DNA of 32,513 nucleotides from IMCC26077 sp964561165 (GTDB taxonomy: Bacteria > Actinomycetota > Actinomycetes > Nanopelagicales > Nanopelagicaceae), in assembly GCA_964561165.1 (NCBI GenBank), contig CAZLOJ010000011.1:1-32513 (forward strand). The letters run 5' to 3'. The notes under the pieces were generated by a model. That model was not told the DNA's origin. It saw nothing but the letters and a program-made list of their open reading frames with translations, and did no database searches. Made by a program: the position numbers and the translations under genes. Positions 16,080 through 23,768 of the stretch are shown one piece after another (position 1 is the stretch's first letter; every line of letters starts with the position of its first letter).

Positions 16080-17049
16080 ATAGACCCTTGGCTACGAGTT
16101 GTGTGGAAGTGTCGCTATAACTCTCAGCAAATCGCTCTAAGAATTGTTCGCGCGTAAACCGATACTCCTGCCCGCCTTGAGTCTCAAGGCAGTAAGTCGC
16201 GACCATTGAACCAACCTCTGCACATACTTTCAGTTCCAATCCCCAACCTAGGGCAGAGAGAAATCCGGCACGAAACGCATCGCCAATTCCCGTTGGGTCG
16301 ATTTTGCTTCGCTCCTTGGCAACACCAACAGTTATTGTCGCAAACGAATGCGATTCTATTTGAGCGCCTTTCGAGCCAAGTGTGGTGATGCAGATTTCGA
16401 CATTGTCAAGAAAATCTCGCTTACTCCATCCAGTCTTCTGCATAGCCAATGCCATTTCGTATTCATTGAGAAACGAATACTTCGCTCCCACTAAGAGATT
16501 CCGAATGCTTTCGCCGTCGAGACTTGCCAACGTTTGCGATATATCCGCAGCGAAAGGAATTTTATGTTGACGACACTCTTCAGTGTGACGGAGCATTGCC
16601 TCAGGATCATCTGGTGCGATAAGTACAAGGTCGAAGCCATTCCTGCTCTTAAAAATTGGGCCTAACTCAATATTTCTCGCCTCGCTCATCGCCCCCGGAT
16701 AAAAAGAAGCAATTTGATTATGAGATTCATCGGTCGTCACGGTAAATCGGGCAGTCAACTGCGTTTGTGATACGTAGAGCTCCGAGGTATCTACGCCATG
16801 TCGAGTTAGCCAGGAGTTGTAATCGGTGAAATCTTCGCCCACAGCAGCAATGAGCACTGGAGAGCCACCCAGTACTCCCATCCCAAAACAGATGTTCGCT
16901 CCAGTTCCTCCGCGACGAACTTCAAGATTGTTCACTAAAAAAGAGAGCGAAATTTTCTCTAAAGAATCTACAACGATGGAATCAGCAATCTTGCCGGGAA
17001 AACTCATCATGTAATCGGTGGCCACCGAGCCGGTGACGGCAATTTTCAT
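16069..17049 (-). CDS. adoK: PfkB-family kinase, probable adenosine kinase
   Basis: A 326-residue ribokinase-fold sugar/nucleoside kinase. The N-terminus AVTGSVATDYMMSFPGKI, the loop RRGGTGANICFGMGVLGG, and IASFYPGAMSEARNI match M. tuberculosis adenosine kinase Rv2202c as I recall it. The C-terminal PfkB motif DPTGIGDAFRAGF carries the catalytic Asp. It would phosphorylate adenosine to AMP in the cytoplasm as purine salvage. The gene lies at the same place in the conserved block as in M. tuberculosis, between the oxidase genes and the ErpA gene. No TANNNT box at 6 nt and no strong ribosome-binding site precede the ATG. Another PfkB sugar kinase activity cannot be excluded. Confidence 0.88.
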   Translation of the reverse strand: MKIAVTGSVATDYMMSFPGKIADSIVVDSLEKISLSFLVNNLEVRRGGTGANICFGMGVLGGSPVLIAAVGEDFTDYNSWLTRHGVDTSELYVSQTQLTARFTVTTDESHNQIASFYPGAMSEARNIELGPIFKSRNGFDLVLIAPDDPEAMLRHTEECRQHKIPFAADISQTLASLDGESIRNLLVGAKYSFLNEYEMALAMQKTGWSKRDFLDNVEICITTLGSKGAQIESHSFATITVGVAKERSKIDPTGIGDAFRAGFLSALGWGLELKVCAEVGSMVATYCLETQGGQEYRFTREQFLERFAESYSDTSTQLVAKGLSIS

Positions 17050-17078
17050 GCAGAACAGTTGCGACTAAGTTCGATTAC

Positions 17079-17435
17079 TTAATGGAATGAATCTCCGCAA
17101 GCACAGCTGCCGCCTGCGTTCGGATTATCGATTGTGAACCCTTGTTTCTCGATGGTGTCAACAAAGTCGATTGTTGCGCCCATGAGATATGGCGAGCTCA
17201 TCTTGTCGGTGACAACGCCAACGCCACTGAAATCTTTCAAGATGTCGCCTTCGAGAGAGCGATCATCGAAGTAGAGCTGGTAACGAAGGCCAGAACACCC
17301 TCCTGGTTGAACCGCGATACGAAGTCGAAGGTCATCTCGACCCTCCTGCTCCAAAAGCGCTTTGACCTTGGATGCTGCTTTGTCAGAGAGGACTACGCCA
17401 TCAGAAGTGGCGGATGTGGTGACCTCAGCGCTCAT
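17079..17435 (-). CDS. erpA: A-type Fe-S cluster carrier / insertion protein
   Basis: A 118-residue HesB/IscA-family protein. The three conserved cysteines are Cys47 (GGCSGLRYQLYFDD) and Cys111/Cys113 at the C-terminus (GGSCACGDSF). Such proteins carry Fe-S clusters from the scaffold to target apoproteins. Length is typical. A GAAAGGAAG Shine-Dalgarno precedes the ATG, so this gene is leadered, with a TATATC-rich region further upstream. It is divergent from nadA, whose product needs a 4Fe-4S cluster, and close to the Rieske gene; a maturation role for these targets is plausible but inferred. Confidence 0.93.
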   Translation of the reverse strand: MSAEVTTSATSDGVVLSDKAASKVKALLEQEGRDDLRLRIAVQPGGCSGLRYQLYFDDRSLEGDILKDFSGVGVVTDKMSSPYLMGATIDFVDTIEKQGFTIDNPNAGGSCACGDSFH

Positions 17436-17564
17436 TGTCGGACTTCCTTTCGTGAAGAACTCGATATATCTAATCCTGCCATAGCATGGAACGCACAGCG
17501 CGCTTTAAATCTTCCCGGAGCCCAGTTTCGCGCCTGTTTGTCGAAAACCTGCGAAGATAGCGGC

Positions 17565-18707
17565 ATGGGCATCACCGACCTCCTATTACTTGGGCAAGGT
17601 AGCGACCTTGCCAGCGAGCGCGGGGTTTCCTGTCCAGGAGAGTTGCCAGCTCCCAGTGACCCAGATTTGCGTGAGCGCGCTCGACGCGCCAGGGCAACTC
17701 TTGGAGATCAAGTCTTCGTGCTCGGTCATCATTATCAACGAGATGAAGTGATTGAATTCGCAGATGTCACCGGAGATTCATTCAAATTAGCTCGCGATGC
17801 TGCCGCTCGACCTGATGCGCCCTACATTATTTTCTGCGGCGTGCACTTCATGGCCGAGAGCGCAGACATCCTCACTGCGCCCTCGCAGCGCGTAATTCTT
17901 CCCGATCTTGCCGCCGGATGTTCGATGGCGGATATGGCTAATTATGAGCAAGTTGCCGCGTGCTGGGCAGTGCTCGACGAGCTGGGAATTAGCAAATCAA
18001 CGATCCCTGTTACCTACATGAATTCCTCGGCAGCGATCAAAGCATTCACCGGCGAGCATGGTGGGACTGTTTGCACCTCATCGAATGCACACACCACGCT
18101 CACTTGGGCTTTTTCGCAGGGTGACCGAGTGCTCTTTTTGCCGGATCAACACCTTGGTCGCAACACCGCAGTCTTGCAAATGGGGTTAACGCTTGACGAT
18201 TGCGTGGTGTGGAATCCTTGGAAACCGCGTGGTGGTTTAACTGACGCGCAAATCAAGAATGCCAAGATGATTCTTTGGCGCGGACATTGCTCGGTCCATG
18301 CGCGTTTCTCGCTCGATTCGATAAACGATGTTCGCTCGCGAATTCAAGGTGTCCAAGTAATCGTGCACCCTGAGTGCCAACATGAAGTTGCACTCAATGC
18401 CGACATCATCGGGTCAACAGAACAGATCATCAAAACGGTCAGCAACTCCCCTGCGGGAAGTAAATGGGCGATCGGCACCGAATTGAATTTAGTGAAGCGC
18501 CTCGCGCAGCAACATCAAGATAAACAAATCGTCTTTCTGGATAAATCTGTGTGCTACTGCTCCACTATGAATCGAATCGATTTGCCACATCTTGTGTGGT
18601 CTTTAGAGTCGCTGGTCGAGGGAAGAGTTGTCAATGAGATAAAGGTTCCCGAGCGAACAGCGCACTTTGCTCGAGTGGCACTTGATCGAATGTTAAGCCT
18701 CATCTAG
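17565..18707 (+). CDS. nadA: Quinolinate synthase A
   Basis: A 380-residue 4Fe-4S enzyme that condenses iminoaspartate with dihydroxyacetone phosphate to quinolinate, feeding de novo NAD synthesis. GHHYQ (54-58), the FCGVHFMAES segment with Cys91, CTSSNAH with Cys170, and CYCSTMNRI (Cys330/Cys332) hold the conserved cysteines, three of which bind the cluster. ILWRGHCSVHARFSLDS and VIHPE-like segments complete the three-fold-repeat architecture. The open frame extends back to 17142, but that part is antisense to erpA. ATG 17565 gives the normal length, with GAAGAT 6 nt upstream as a weak -10. nadB and nadC are not in this window. Confidence 0.95.
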   Translation: MGITDLLLLGQGSDLASERGVSCPGELPAPSDPDLRERARRARATLGDQVFVLGHHYQRDEVIEFADVTGDSFKLARDAAARPDAPYIIFCGVHFMAESADILTAPSQRVILPDLAAGCSMADMANYEQVAACWAVLDELGISKSTIPVTYMNSSAAIKAFTGEHGGTVCTSSNAHTTLTWAFSQGDRVLFLPDQHLGRNTAVLQMGLTLDDCVVWNPWKPRGGLTDAQIKNAKMILWRGHCSVHARFSLDSINDVRSRIQGVQVIVHPECQHEVALNADIIGSTEQIIKTVSNSPAGSKWAIGTELNLVKRLAQQHQDKQIVFLDKSVCYCSTMNRIDLPHLVWSLESLVEGRVVNEIKVPERTAHFARVALDRMLSLI

Positions 18708-18739
18708 GAATAAAACCGAACGGGAGAACCAGAGAAATA

Positions 18740-19255
18740 ATGAGCGACGAGAAAAAGAACAAGCCAACCCCCAAGCGCAATGCAAAGAAATTCACCCCCG
18801 CGCTTGCGCCAGCCGCCACTAAAGAAGCGAAAAAGGCAGAGCGTGAGAACGCGCGCCGACGTCGCATGGAAATGCGAGAGCTCTACCTAAAAGGTGACGA
18901 GCGCGCGCTTCCCAAGCGCGATAAAGGGCCGGTAAGGAAATTTGCCCGGGATTACGTCGATTCACGTTGGTCGATCGCAGAATTCTTCCTTCCACTACTC
19001 ATGGTTGTGCTTCTTCTGACTGCAATGCCAAGCGTCACTATCAAAGTTTTGGCGACATTAGTCATGTATGTAGTGGTTTTAGTTTCAGTGCTTGATGGAG
19101 TCTGGATGGGGCGACAAATCAAGAAAGCTTGCTTAGCCAAGTATCCGAACGAGTCCGTCAAAGGCGTCACGATGTACGCATGGATGCGCTCAACTCAAAT
19201 CAGAAGGTTGCGCACACCCGCGCCACAGGTTAAGCGCGGCACCAAGCTGATCTAA
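18740..19255 (+). CDS. DUF3043 membrane protein
   Basis: A 171-residue actinobacterial protein of the DUF3043 family, function unknown. The first ~75 residues are very basic (KKNKPTPKRNAKKF, then an ARRRRMEMRELYLKGDE segment). Two transmembrane helices follow (about 78-98 and 100-120), then a basic C-terminal tail. The charge pattern suggests both termini face the cytoplasm. A GGGAG ribosome-binding site lies about 13 nt upstream. It follows nadA by 32 nt and is likely in the same operon. The location matches Rv2206 in the M. tuberculosis gene order, as recalled. Confidence 0.85.
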   Translation: MSDEKKNKPTPKRNAKKFTPALAPAATKEAKKAERENARRRRMEMRELYLKGDERALPKRDKGPVRKFARDYVDSRWSIAEFFLPLLMVVLLLTAMPSVTIKVLATLVMYVVVLVSVLDGVWMGRQIKKACLAKYPNESVKGVTMYAWMRSTQIRRLRTPAPQVKRGTKLI

Positions 19256-19269
19256 CGTGATTGAACGAA

Positions 19270-20271
19270 TTAAGGTCGCGGGTTTGGACTGACATCCTTA
19301 GCGGGGTCACGTTCAGCGATGGAACCAATTGCTGAATCAATCGCTCGCATAACGTCCGCGCTGAGTTTAACCCCCGCAGCTTTCACGTTCTCTTTGACTT
19401 GCTTTGCTTTTGAAGCACCGATTATCGCGCTCGAGACATTTGAATTTTGCAAAACCCACGCGATTGCCAATTGAGCCATTGTCAGACCTAGGTCGCTTGC
19501 GATCGGTTGCAATTTGGCAACTTCGCGCAAGATGTCATCATTCATCCAACGTGAAATCATGGCAGCGCCACTCTTCTTATCAGTAGCGCGCGAGCCCGTT
19601 GGTGGCTTCTTGCCCGGAAGATACTTTCCGGAGAGAACTCCTTGCGCAACAGGTGACCACACAATCTGGCCAATTCCTTCGCGTTCGGAAAGTGGAATCA
19701 CCTCTGCTTCAATCACTCGCCATAACATTGAATACTGAGGCTGGCTGGAGACAAATCGATCAAAACCTAGTTCCTTTTGGATAGTTAGTGCAGCCTGGAT
19801 CTCACTTGCACGCCATTGAGAAAATCCAATGTAATTGACCTTCCCCTGTCGAATAAGATCATCGAAAGCGCGGAGCGTTTCATCAAGCGGGGTCTCATAA
19901 TCAAATCTATGTGCTTGATAGAGATCTATATGGTCAGTTTGTAGGCGCTTTAACGACGCGTGCACCGACTCCATAATGTGCTTGCGGGACAATCCGCGAT
20001 CATTCTTACCTTCGCCAGTTGGCCAATAAACCTTGGTGAATAGTTCGTAGGACTCGCGCTTAACTCCTTTAAGCGCGCGCCCCAATACTGTCTCAGCTTT
20101 TGTGCCGGCGTATACATCTGCGGTGTCAAAGGTGGTGATACCCACATCGAACGCAGCTCGAACGCATTTAATCGCCTCTTCGGCGGCCACTTGTGAGCCG
20201 TGGGTAATCCAGTTTCCGTAAGCAATTTCAGAGACATACATGCCAGAACGGCCAAGGCGACGATATTCCAT
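19270..20271 (-). CDS. Aldo/keto reductase
   Basis: A 333-residue NADPH-dependent oxidoreductase with (beta/alpha)8 fold, related to the Kv-beta/YghZ-like branch. The catalytic tetrad is visible: Asp49 and Tyr54 (FDTADVYAG), Lys80 (FTKVYW) and His121 (DLYQAHRFD). The cofactor loop SAIIGASKAKQV lies near the C-terminus. The substrate is unknown; carbonyl detoxification is a common role. No signal peptide. The start has TACTGT 6 nt upstream and TTGCAA 16 nt further, a good promoter. It is divergent from the riboswitch operon, and nothing suggests it responds to B12. Confidence 0.9.
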   Translation of the reverse strand: MEYRRLGRSGMYVSEIAYGNWITHGSQVAAEEAIKCVRAAFDVGITTFDTADVYAGTKAETVLGRALKGVKRESYELFTKVYWPTGEGKNDRGLSRKHIMESVHASLKRLQTDHIDLYQAHRFDYETPLDETLRAFDDLIRQGKVNYIGFSQWRASEIQAALTIQKELGFDRFVSSQPQYSMLWRVIEAEVIPLSEREGIGQIVWSPVAQGVLSGKYLPGKKPPTGSRATDKKSGAAMISRWMNDDILREVAKLQPIASDLGLTMAQLAIAWVLQNSNVSSAIIGASKAKQVKENVKAAGVKLSADVMRAIDSAIGSIAERDPAKDVSPNPRP

Positions 20272-20277
20272 GGCGAA

Positions 20278-20305
20278 ACAGTACCCAATGCTCTCGCTAT
20301 TGCAA
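20278..20305 (-). promoter_or_regulatory. Promoter of the aldo/keto reductase gene (TTGCAA-16-TACTGT)
   Basis: On the minus strand TTGCAA (20305 to 20300) and TACTGT (20283 to 20278) are separated by 16 bp. TACTGT ends 6 nt before the ATG at 20271, implying a leaderless message. Confidence 0.6.
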
Positions 20306-20318
20306 CCATCTCATGGTT
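20304..20318. repeat. Perfect inverted repeat AACCAT-N3-ATGGTT, possible operator
   Basis: A 6-bp perfect dyad with a 3-bp spacer (CTC) sits between the two divergent promoters, touching the -35 of the aldo/keto reductase gene and just ahead of a TATGCT (20318-20323) that could drive the riboswitch operon. Its placement suits a repressor site, but no regulator gene is nearby. Confidence 0.4.
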
Positions 20319-20324
20319 ATGCTG

Positions 20325-20455
20325 CAACCGCTTACACAACTGAATACTCCCTTGACGTGGGGGAAGTCCGGTGCAATTCCGGCGCTGACCCGCAACCGTA
20401 ATTCTTCTCGAGTGATATCAAGAAGATAAGTCGGATTACCTACTCGGTGGAGCAA
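20325..20455 (+). ncRNA. Cobalamin riboswitch
   Basis: The aptamer core of the B12 riboswitch is plain: GGGGGAAGTCCGGTGCAA (20359-20376), GGCGCTGACCCGCAACCGT (20381-20399) containing the B12-box equivalent, and GTCGGATTACCT (20430-20441) at the 3' side. Boundaries are approximate. It lies in the 5' leader of the lipoprotein-ECF operon and is expected to shut that operon off when cobalamin is abundant. A TATGCT at 20318-20323 may be its -10. No open frame upstream of 20558 should be counted as coding here. Confidence 0.93.
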
Positions 20456-20533
20456 GCCAAAAACACCCGTCGTGGTTTACGGGGCGGCAACGATGGCCAG
20501 TGTCGTGCACTGCCTTCTCTGTCTAAGCCTTGT

Positions 20534-20555
20534 GGACCCTTTCTTGAAAGGATCC
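20534..20555 (+). promoter_or_regulatory. Hairpin sequestering the ribosome-binding site of the riboswitch operon
   Basis: GGACCCTTTC (20534-20543) pairs with GAAAGGATCC (20546-20555) with one mismatch, leaving a CTTG loop. The 3' arm contains the Shine-Dalgarno GAAAGGA, 5 nt before the GTG at 20558. It looks like the translational OFF state of the riboswitch expression platform. No T-run follows, so it is not a terminator. Confidence 0.6.
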
Positions 20556-20557
20556 CA

Positions 20558-21142
20558 GTGTCACAAAACACTCTCACTCGTCGAAGCGCAGCGTTTTTTA
20601 GCGCGCTTGCGACGTTTCTACTAGCAATCTCCCTAACGGGATGTTCATCCAATAAGAGCTCTTCCGATACAGCGAGCAGCGAACTTGGTTATCGCTATTG
20701 GGGATACTCCCAAAGTAGCGCTGATGGAACGAGTTGGAGCACTGCCATGGAAGGCCCTGCAACAACTAACCCTGCAGATGGCGCGGTCGAAGGCTGGAAT
20801 TACACCCTCTCTGCAGAGGGGATCGTCGATCCCTCCGCTCCAGTAGCGCAACCGGATTTCGACAAACTATGCGGGGCTACAGCGGCAACTGAAGGCGCAA
20901 AACGCGTCGGTTACATCATCGAATTTGGCGATCCTGCAATCTATCCAGAGGGCGATAGCGCGCCAGAAGCATCAAGTGGTTGCGTCTCAGTGCCAATTGC
21001 TGCATCTGGACTTGATGTACTGAATAAAGCTTCTGAAGTTCGCGCAGGAGAAGGTGGCTTCATCTGCGGCATCAACGGTTTCCCAAGCAAGGATTGCGGT
21101 GCTGATCCGATAGCAGTACCAGAATCGCTGAAGAAGAAATAA
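20558..21142 (+). CDS. SCO2322-like lipoprotein, candidate B12-uptake component
   Basis: A 194-residue lipoprotein: basic N-terminus, hydrophobic helix and lipobox LTGC with lipidated Cys29. The mature part carries GYRYWGYSQ, GPATTNPADGAVEGW and a Cys pair in the C-terminal half (FICGING and SKDCGAD), which resemble the actinobacterial SCO2322 family found with cobalt/B12-type ECF transporters. Its role is not established; capturing corrinoid outside the membrane for the ECF transporter is inferred from operon and riboswitch. The GTG at 20558 is chosen because GAAAGGA lies 5 nt upstream and the lipobox is correctly placed. The longer open frame from 20447 begins inside the riboswitch. Confidence 0.82.
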   Translation: MSQNTLTRRSAAFFSALATFLLAISLTGCSSNKSSSDTASSELGYRYWGYSQSSADGTSWSTAMEGPATTNPADGAVEGWNYTLSAEGIVDPSAPVAQPDFDKLCGATAATEGAKRVGYIIEFGDPAIYPEGDSAPEASSGCVSVPIAASGLDVLNKASEVRAGEGGFICGINGFPSKDCGADPIAVPESLKKK

Positions 21143-21153
21143 ACCGCTAACAA

Positions 21154-22164
21154 ATGAATCGTGTGAGGACGTTACATCCACTCGCGTGGTGGTTTTGGGG
21201 CATTAGTTTGGCGATTGCCACAAGCCGCACAGTGAATTTTTGGTTGCTTGCGATCATCATCCTGGCAACCATGGTTGTAACGTTCTCCCGTCGATCGAGA
21301 GATCCTTGGGCATCTGCTCTCACGATTGGAATCAAGATTGCATGCGTTGCCCTTTTGCTCCGGATGTTGATAGCGATTGTTTTTAGCGTCCCAGGAGATG
21401 GCCGAGTTCTCTTCTCGCTGCCTCGCTTTCAACTCCCCCAATGGTTAGCGGGCATCTTTCTTGGTGGCGCTGTTACAAGCGAGAGACTGAACTTTGTCTT
21501 TATGGAATCTCTTACAATCTTTGCTCTGGTTGTGACCCTGGCTGGGGCAAGCTCATTAGCGAACCCAAAGCAAACGCTTAGATCATTACCTGGAATCTTG
21601 CATGAAGCTGGAGTCGCTCTCATTATTGCAACTACGCTAATTCCACACTTTGCAATGAGCGTGAAACGAATTGGTGAGGCGCGCAAACTGCGTGGTGATG
21701 AAAAACGTTTTAGTTTCAAACGGAGCGTCATCCCACTATTCGAAGAATCGTTAGAACGTGCGCTCATCATGGCCGAATCGATGGAGGCACGCGGATATGG
21801 ACATAAATCCACAGGTTCCACTGGTTACAGAAAATTTGCGCCCACTCTTTTGATTCTGATTGGCACTGGAGCACTCTTGCTCTCGATTTTGCTTATGCTG
21901 ATTGGATCTCAATACGAGATTGCTCTGCTCGCAGCGATTTTCACTCTTACATTCGGCTTATTTCTCGGAAATACGATAAATGCTCGAAGTAAGTATCGAC
22001 CCATCCCTTGGCGCAAAGAAGAACTTCTCGTGATGCTGGCTTCATTCTGTGCGATAGTCATCACTCTACTTGCTAACGTGTTCTTTAATCCGGTAGTTGT
22101 TATCGGGCTCTTACTTACATGCATGGCACCTCTGTTCGTTACCTCAAGTAGGCAAAACGCATGA
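21154..22164 (+). CDS. ECF transporter transmembrane component (EcfT/CbiQ family)
   Basis: A 336-residue membrane scaffold of an energy-coupling-factor importer. It has several hydrophobic helices in its N-terminal half and two or three near the C-terminus. The cytoplasmic coupling segment carries the family Ala-Arg-Gly motif (residues 212-214 in SMEARGYG), the part that docks into the ATPases. It begins 11 nt after the lipoprotein stop and overlaps the ATPase gene by 4 bp (ATGA), so stoichiometric expression is expected. No clear ribosome-binding site precedes it, which fits translational coupling to the upstream gene and hence to the riboswitch. Confidence 0.88.
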   Translation: MNRVRTLHPLAWWFWGISLAIATSRTVNFWLLAIIILATMVVTFSRRSRDPWASALTIGIKIACVALLLRMLIAIVFSVPGDGRVLFSLPRFQLPQWLAGIFLGGAVTSERLNFVFMESLTIFALVVTLAGASSLANPKQTLRSLPGILHEAGVALIIATTLIPHFAMSVKRIGEARKLRGDEKRFSFKRSVIPLFEESLERALIMAESMEARGYGHKSTGSTGYRKFAPTLLILIGTGALLLSILLMLIGSQYEIALLAAIFTLTFGLFLGNTINARSKYRPIPWRKEELLVMLASFCAIVITLLANVFFNPVVVIGLLLTCMAPLFVTSSRQNA

Positions 22165-23768
22165 TCAAATTCGACAACGTCACGTTGGTGTACCCCTACG
22201 TGCAGCGAACAATTTTCGAGAACTTATCCTTCGAAGTGCCCGAGGGTGAATTCGTTCTCATCATGGGTGACACCGGAGCAGGTAAATCCACATTGCTTAA
22301 GCTAATGAATGGACTGGTCCCCCATCACACAGGCGGGATTTTCTCGGGTGCAATCAGAATTGATGGACGAGACACTGCGCTGCAGAAGCCACGCGATCTA
22401 GTCGATCTCATCGCAATCGTTGGACAGAATCCTGCGCTTGGCTTTGTGACCGATACTGTTGAGGAGGAACTTGTATTTGGTATGGAATCACTTGGCATAG
22501 CTCCTGAAGTGATGCGCAAACGCGTGGAAGATACATTGGATCTCCTGGCGCTCGCATCACTTCGTGATCGGAAATTGACCTCTCTAAGTGGCGGCGAACA
22601 ACAACGAGTGGCAATCGCCTCAGTCTTGACAATGAATCCAAAGATACTTCTCCTTGATGAACCAACTAGCGCCCTTGACCCAATTGCAGCAGAAGAGGTT
22701 TTAGCCACTCTCTCGCGCCTGGTACATGACTTGGGTTTAACGGTGATCATTGCTGAACATAAGTTGGAGCGAGTATTGCAATTCGTAGATCGCGTCATAT
22801 ACGTGAAAGATGAGAAGAATGTAAACATCGGCTCGCCCGAAGAAATTCTAAAAGATTCTCCGCTAGCACCACCAATAATCCATCTTTCAAGGGCGTTGAA
22901 GAGTGACCAGGTACCCATGACTGTGCGGGATGCGCGGCGCACCATCAGCCATCTAGCCCAACAAATAACACCTCCGCCAGCGCGCACCAGAATAGAACCT
23001 TTTGCTCAGAAGGTTCTTGAGATAACCGAATTGAGAATTCGCTACGGCGATAAAGTTGCATTGAAAGATATCTCGCTTAATGTCTCAGCGGGTGAAGTGC
23101 TCGCAGTGATGGGGCGAAATGGCGCGGGTAAATCCACGCTTCTGACGAGCATGGTTGGGCTACGTGAAAAGGAGCGGGGCGCGGTACTCGTACTTGGTAA
23201 GGATCCGAAAACTCTGCACGGCAGTGCGTTAATTAGCCACGTCGGATTTGTGCCCCAGGAAGCGAGCGATTTGCTCTATGGGCAGACCGTCTATGAAGAA
23301 CTACGCAATAGTGATCGCGATAATGGCGTTCCAGCGGGAACCACCGAAGCGATGTTGGAAACGCTACAACCAGAGATTGATTTGTCTGTGCATCCCCGGG
23401 ACCTATCCGAAGGTGAGCGACTTTCACTTGTACTTGCCATTGTCTTAGCGAGGAAACCAGCGCTTTTGGTACTCGATGAACCAACCCGCGGACTCGATTA
23501 TCGAGCAAAACAGCGTTTGGTCGCTGCTATTTCTGGAACGATTTCTCCCTCCACTGCAGTAGTTCTCGCTTCACATGATGTCGAGATAGTCGCCGATGTT
23601 GCAACACGGGTTGTCGTTCTTGCCGATGGCGAGATAGTCGCCGATGGTGACGTCACTGACATTTTGACATCATCGCCAGCCTTCGCACCTCAAGTCGCAA
23701 AAGTTTTAGCGCCAGCTCGATGGTTAACAGTCTCCGAAGTCTTGCAGTCTTTAGGTGAAAATTCGTGA
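22161..23768 (+). CDS. ECF transporter ATPase, two ABC domains fused (EcfA-EcfA')
   Basis: A 535-residue tandem ABC ATPase that powers the ECF module. Domain 1 has Walker A GDTGAGKS (36-43), signature LSGGEQQR and Walker B ILLLDEP with the following His in AEHK. Domain 2 has Walker A GRNGAGKS (318-325), signature LSEGERLS and Walker B LLVLDEP with His in SHDVE. The second signature has Glu in place of the middle Gly, so the two composite ATP sites are not equivalent. Most ECF systems use two separate ATPases; the fused form is common in Actinobacteria. Coupled by 4-bp overlaps to the T component upstream and the S component downstream. Confidence 0.92.
   Translation: MIKFDNVTLVYPYVQRTIFENLSFEVPEGEFVLIMGDTGAGKSTLLKLMNGLVPHHTGGIFSGAIRIDGRDTALQKPRDLVDLIAIVGQNPALGFVTDTVEEELVFGMESLGIAPEVMRKRVEDTLDLLALASLRDRKLTSLSGGEQQRVAIASVLTMNPKILLLDEPTSALDPIAAEEVLATLSRLVHDLGLTVIIAEHKLERVLQFVDRVIYVKDEKNVNIGSPEEILKDSPLAPPIIHLSRALKSDQVPMTVRDARRTISHLAQQITPPPARTRIEPFAQKVLEITELRIRYGDKVALKDISLNVSAGEVLAVMGRNGAGKSTLLTSMVGLREKERGAVLVLGKDPKTLHGSALISHVGFVPQEASDLLYGQTVYEELRNSDRDNGVPAGTTEAMLETLQPEIDLSVHPRDLSEGERLSLVLAIVLARKPALLVLDEPTRGLDYRAKQRLVAAISGTISPSTAVVLASHDVEIVADVATRVVVLADGEIVADGDVTDILTSSPAFAPQVAKVLAPARWLTVSEVLQSLGENS

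Noticed and set aside
17142..17564. N-terminal extension of the nadA frame
   Set aside because: It runs antisense through erpA, shows no NadA similarity, and the ATG at 17565 gives the normal length.
20447..20557. Upstream start for the lipoprotein gene
   Set aside because: It begins inside the cobalamin riboswitch, and the resulting protein would have a buried signal peptide.
22325..22987. A 220-residue minus-strand open frame
   Set aside because: It lies wholly antisense to the first ABC domain and has Ser/Arg-rich shadow composition.
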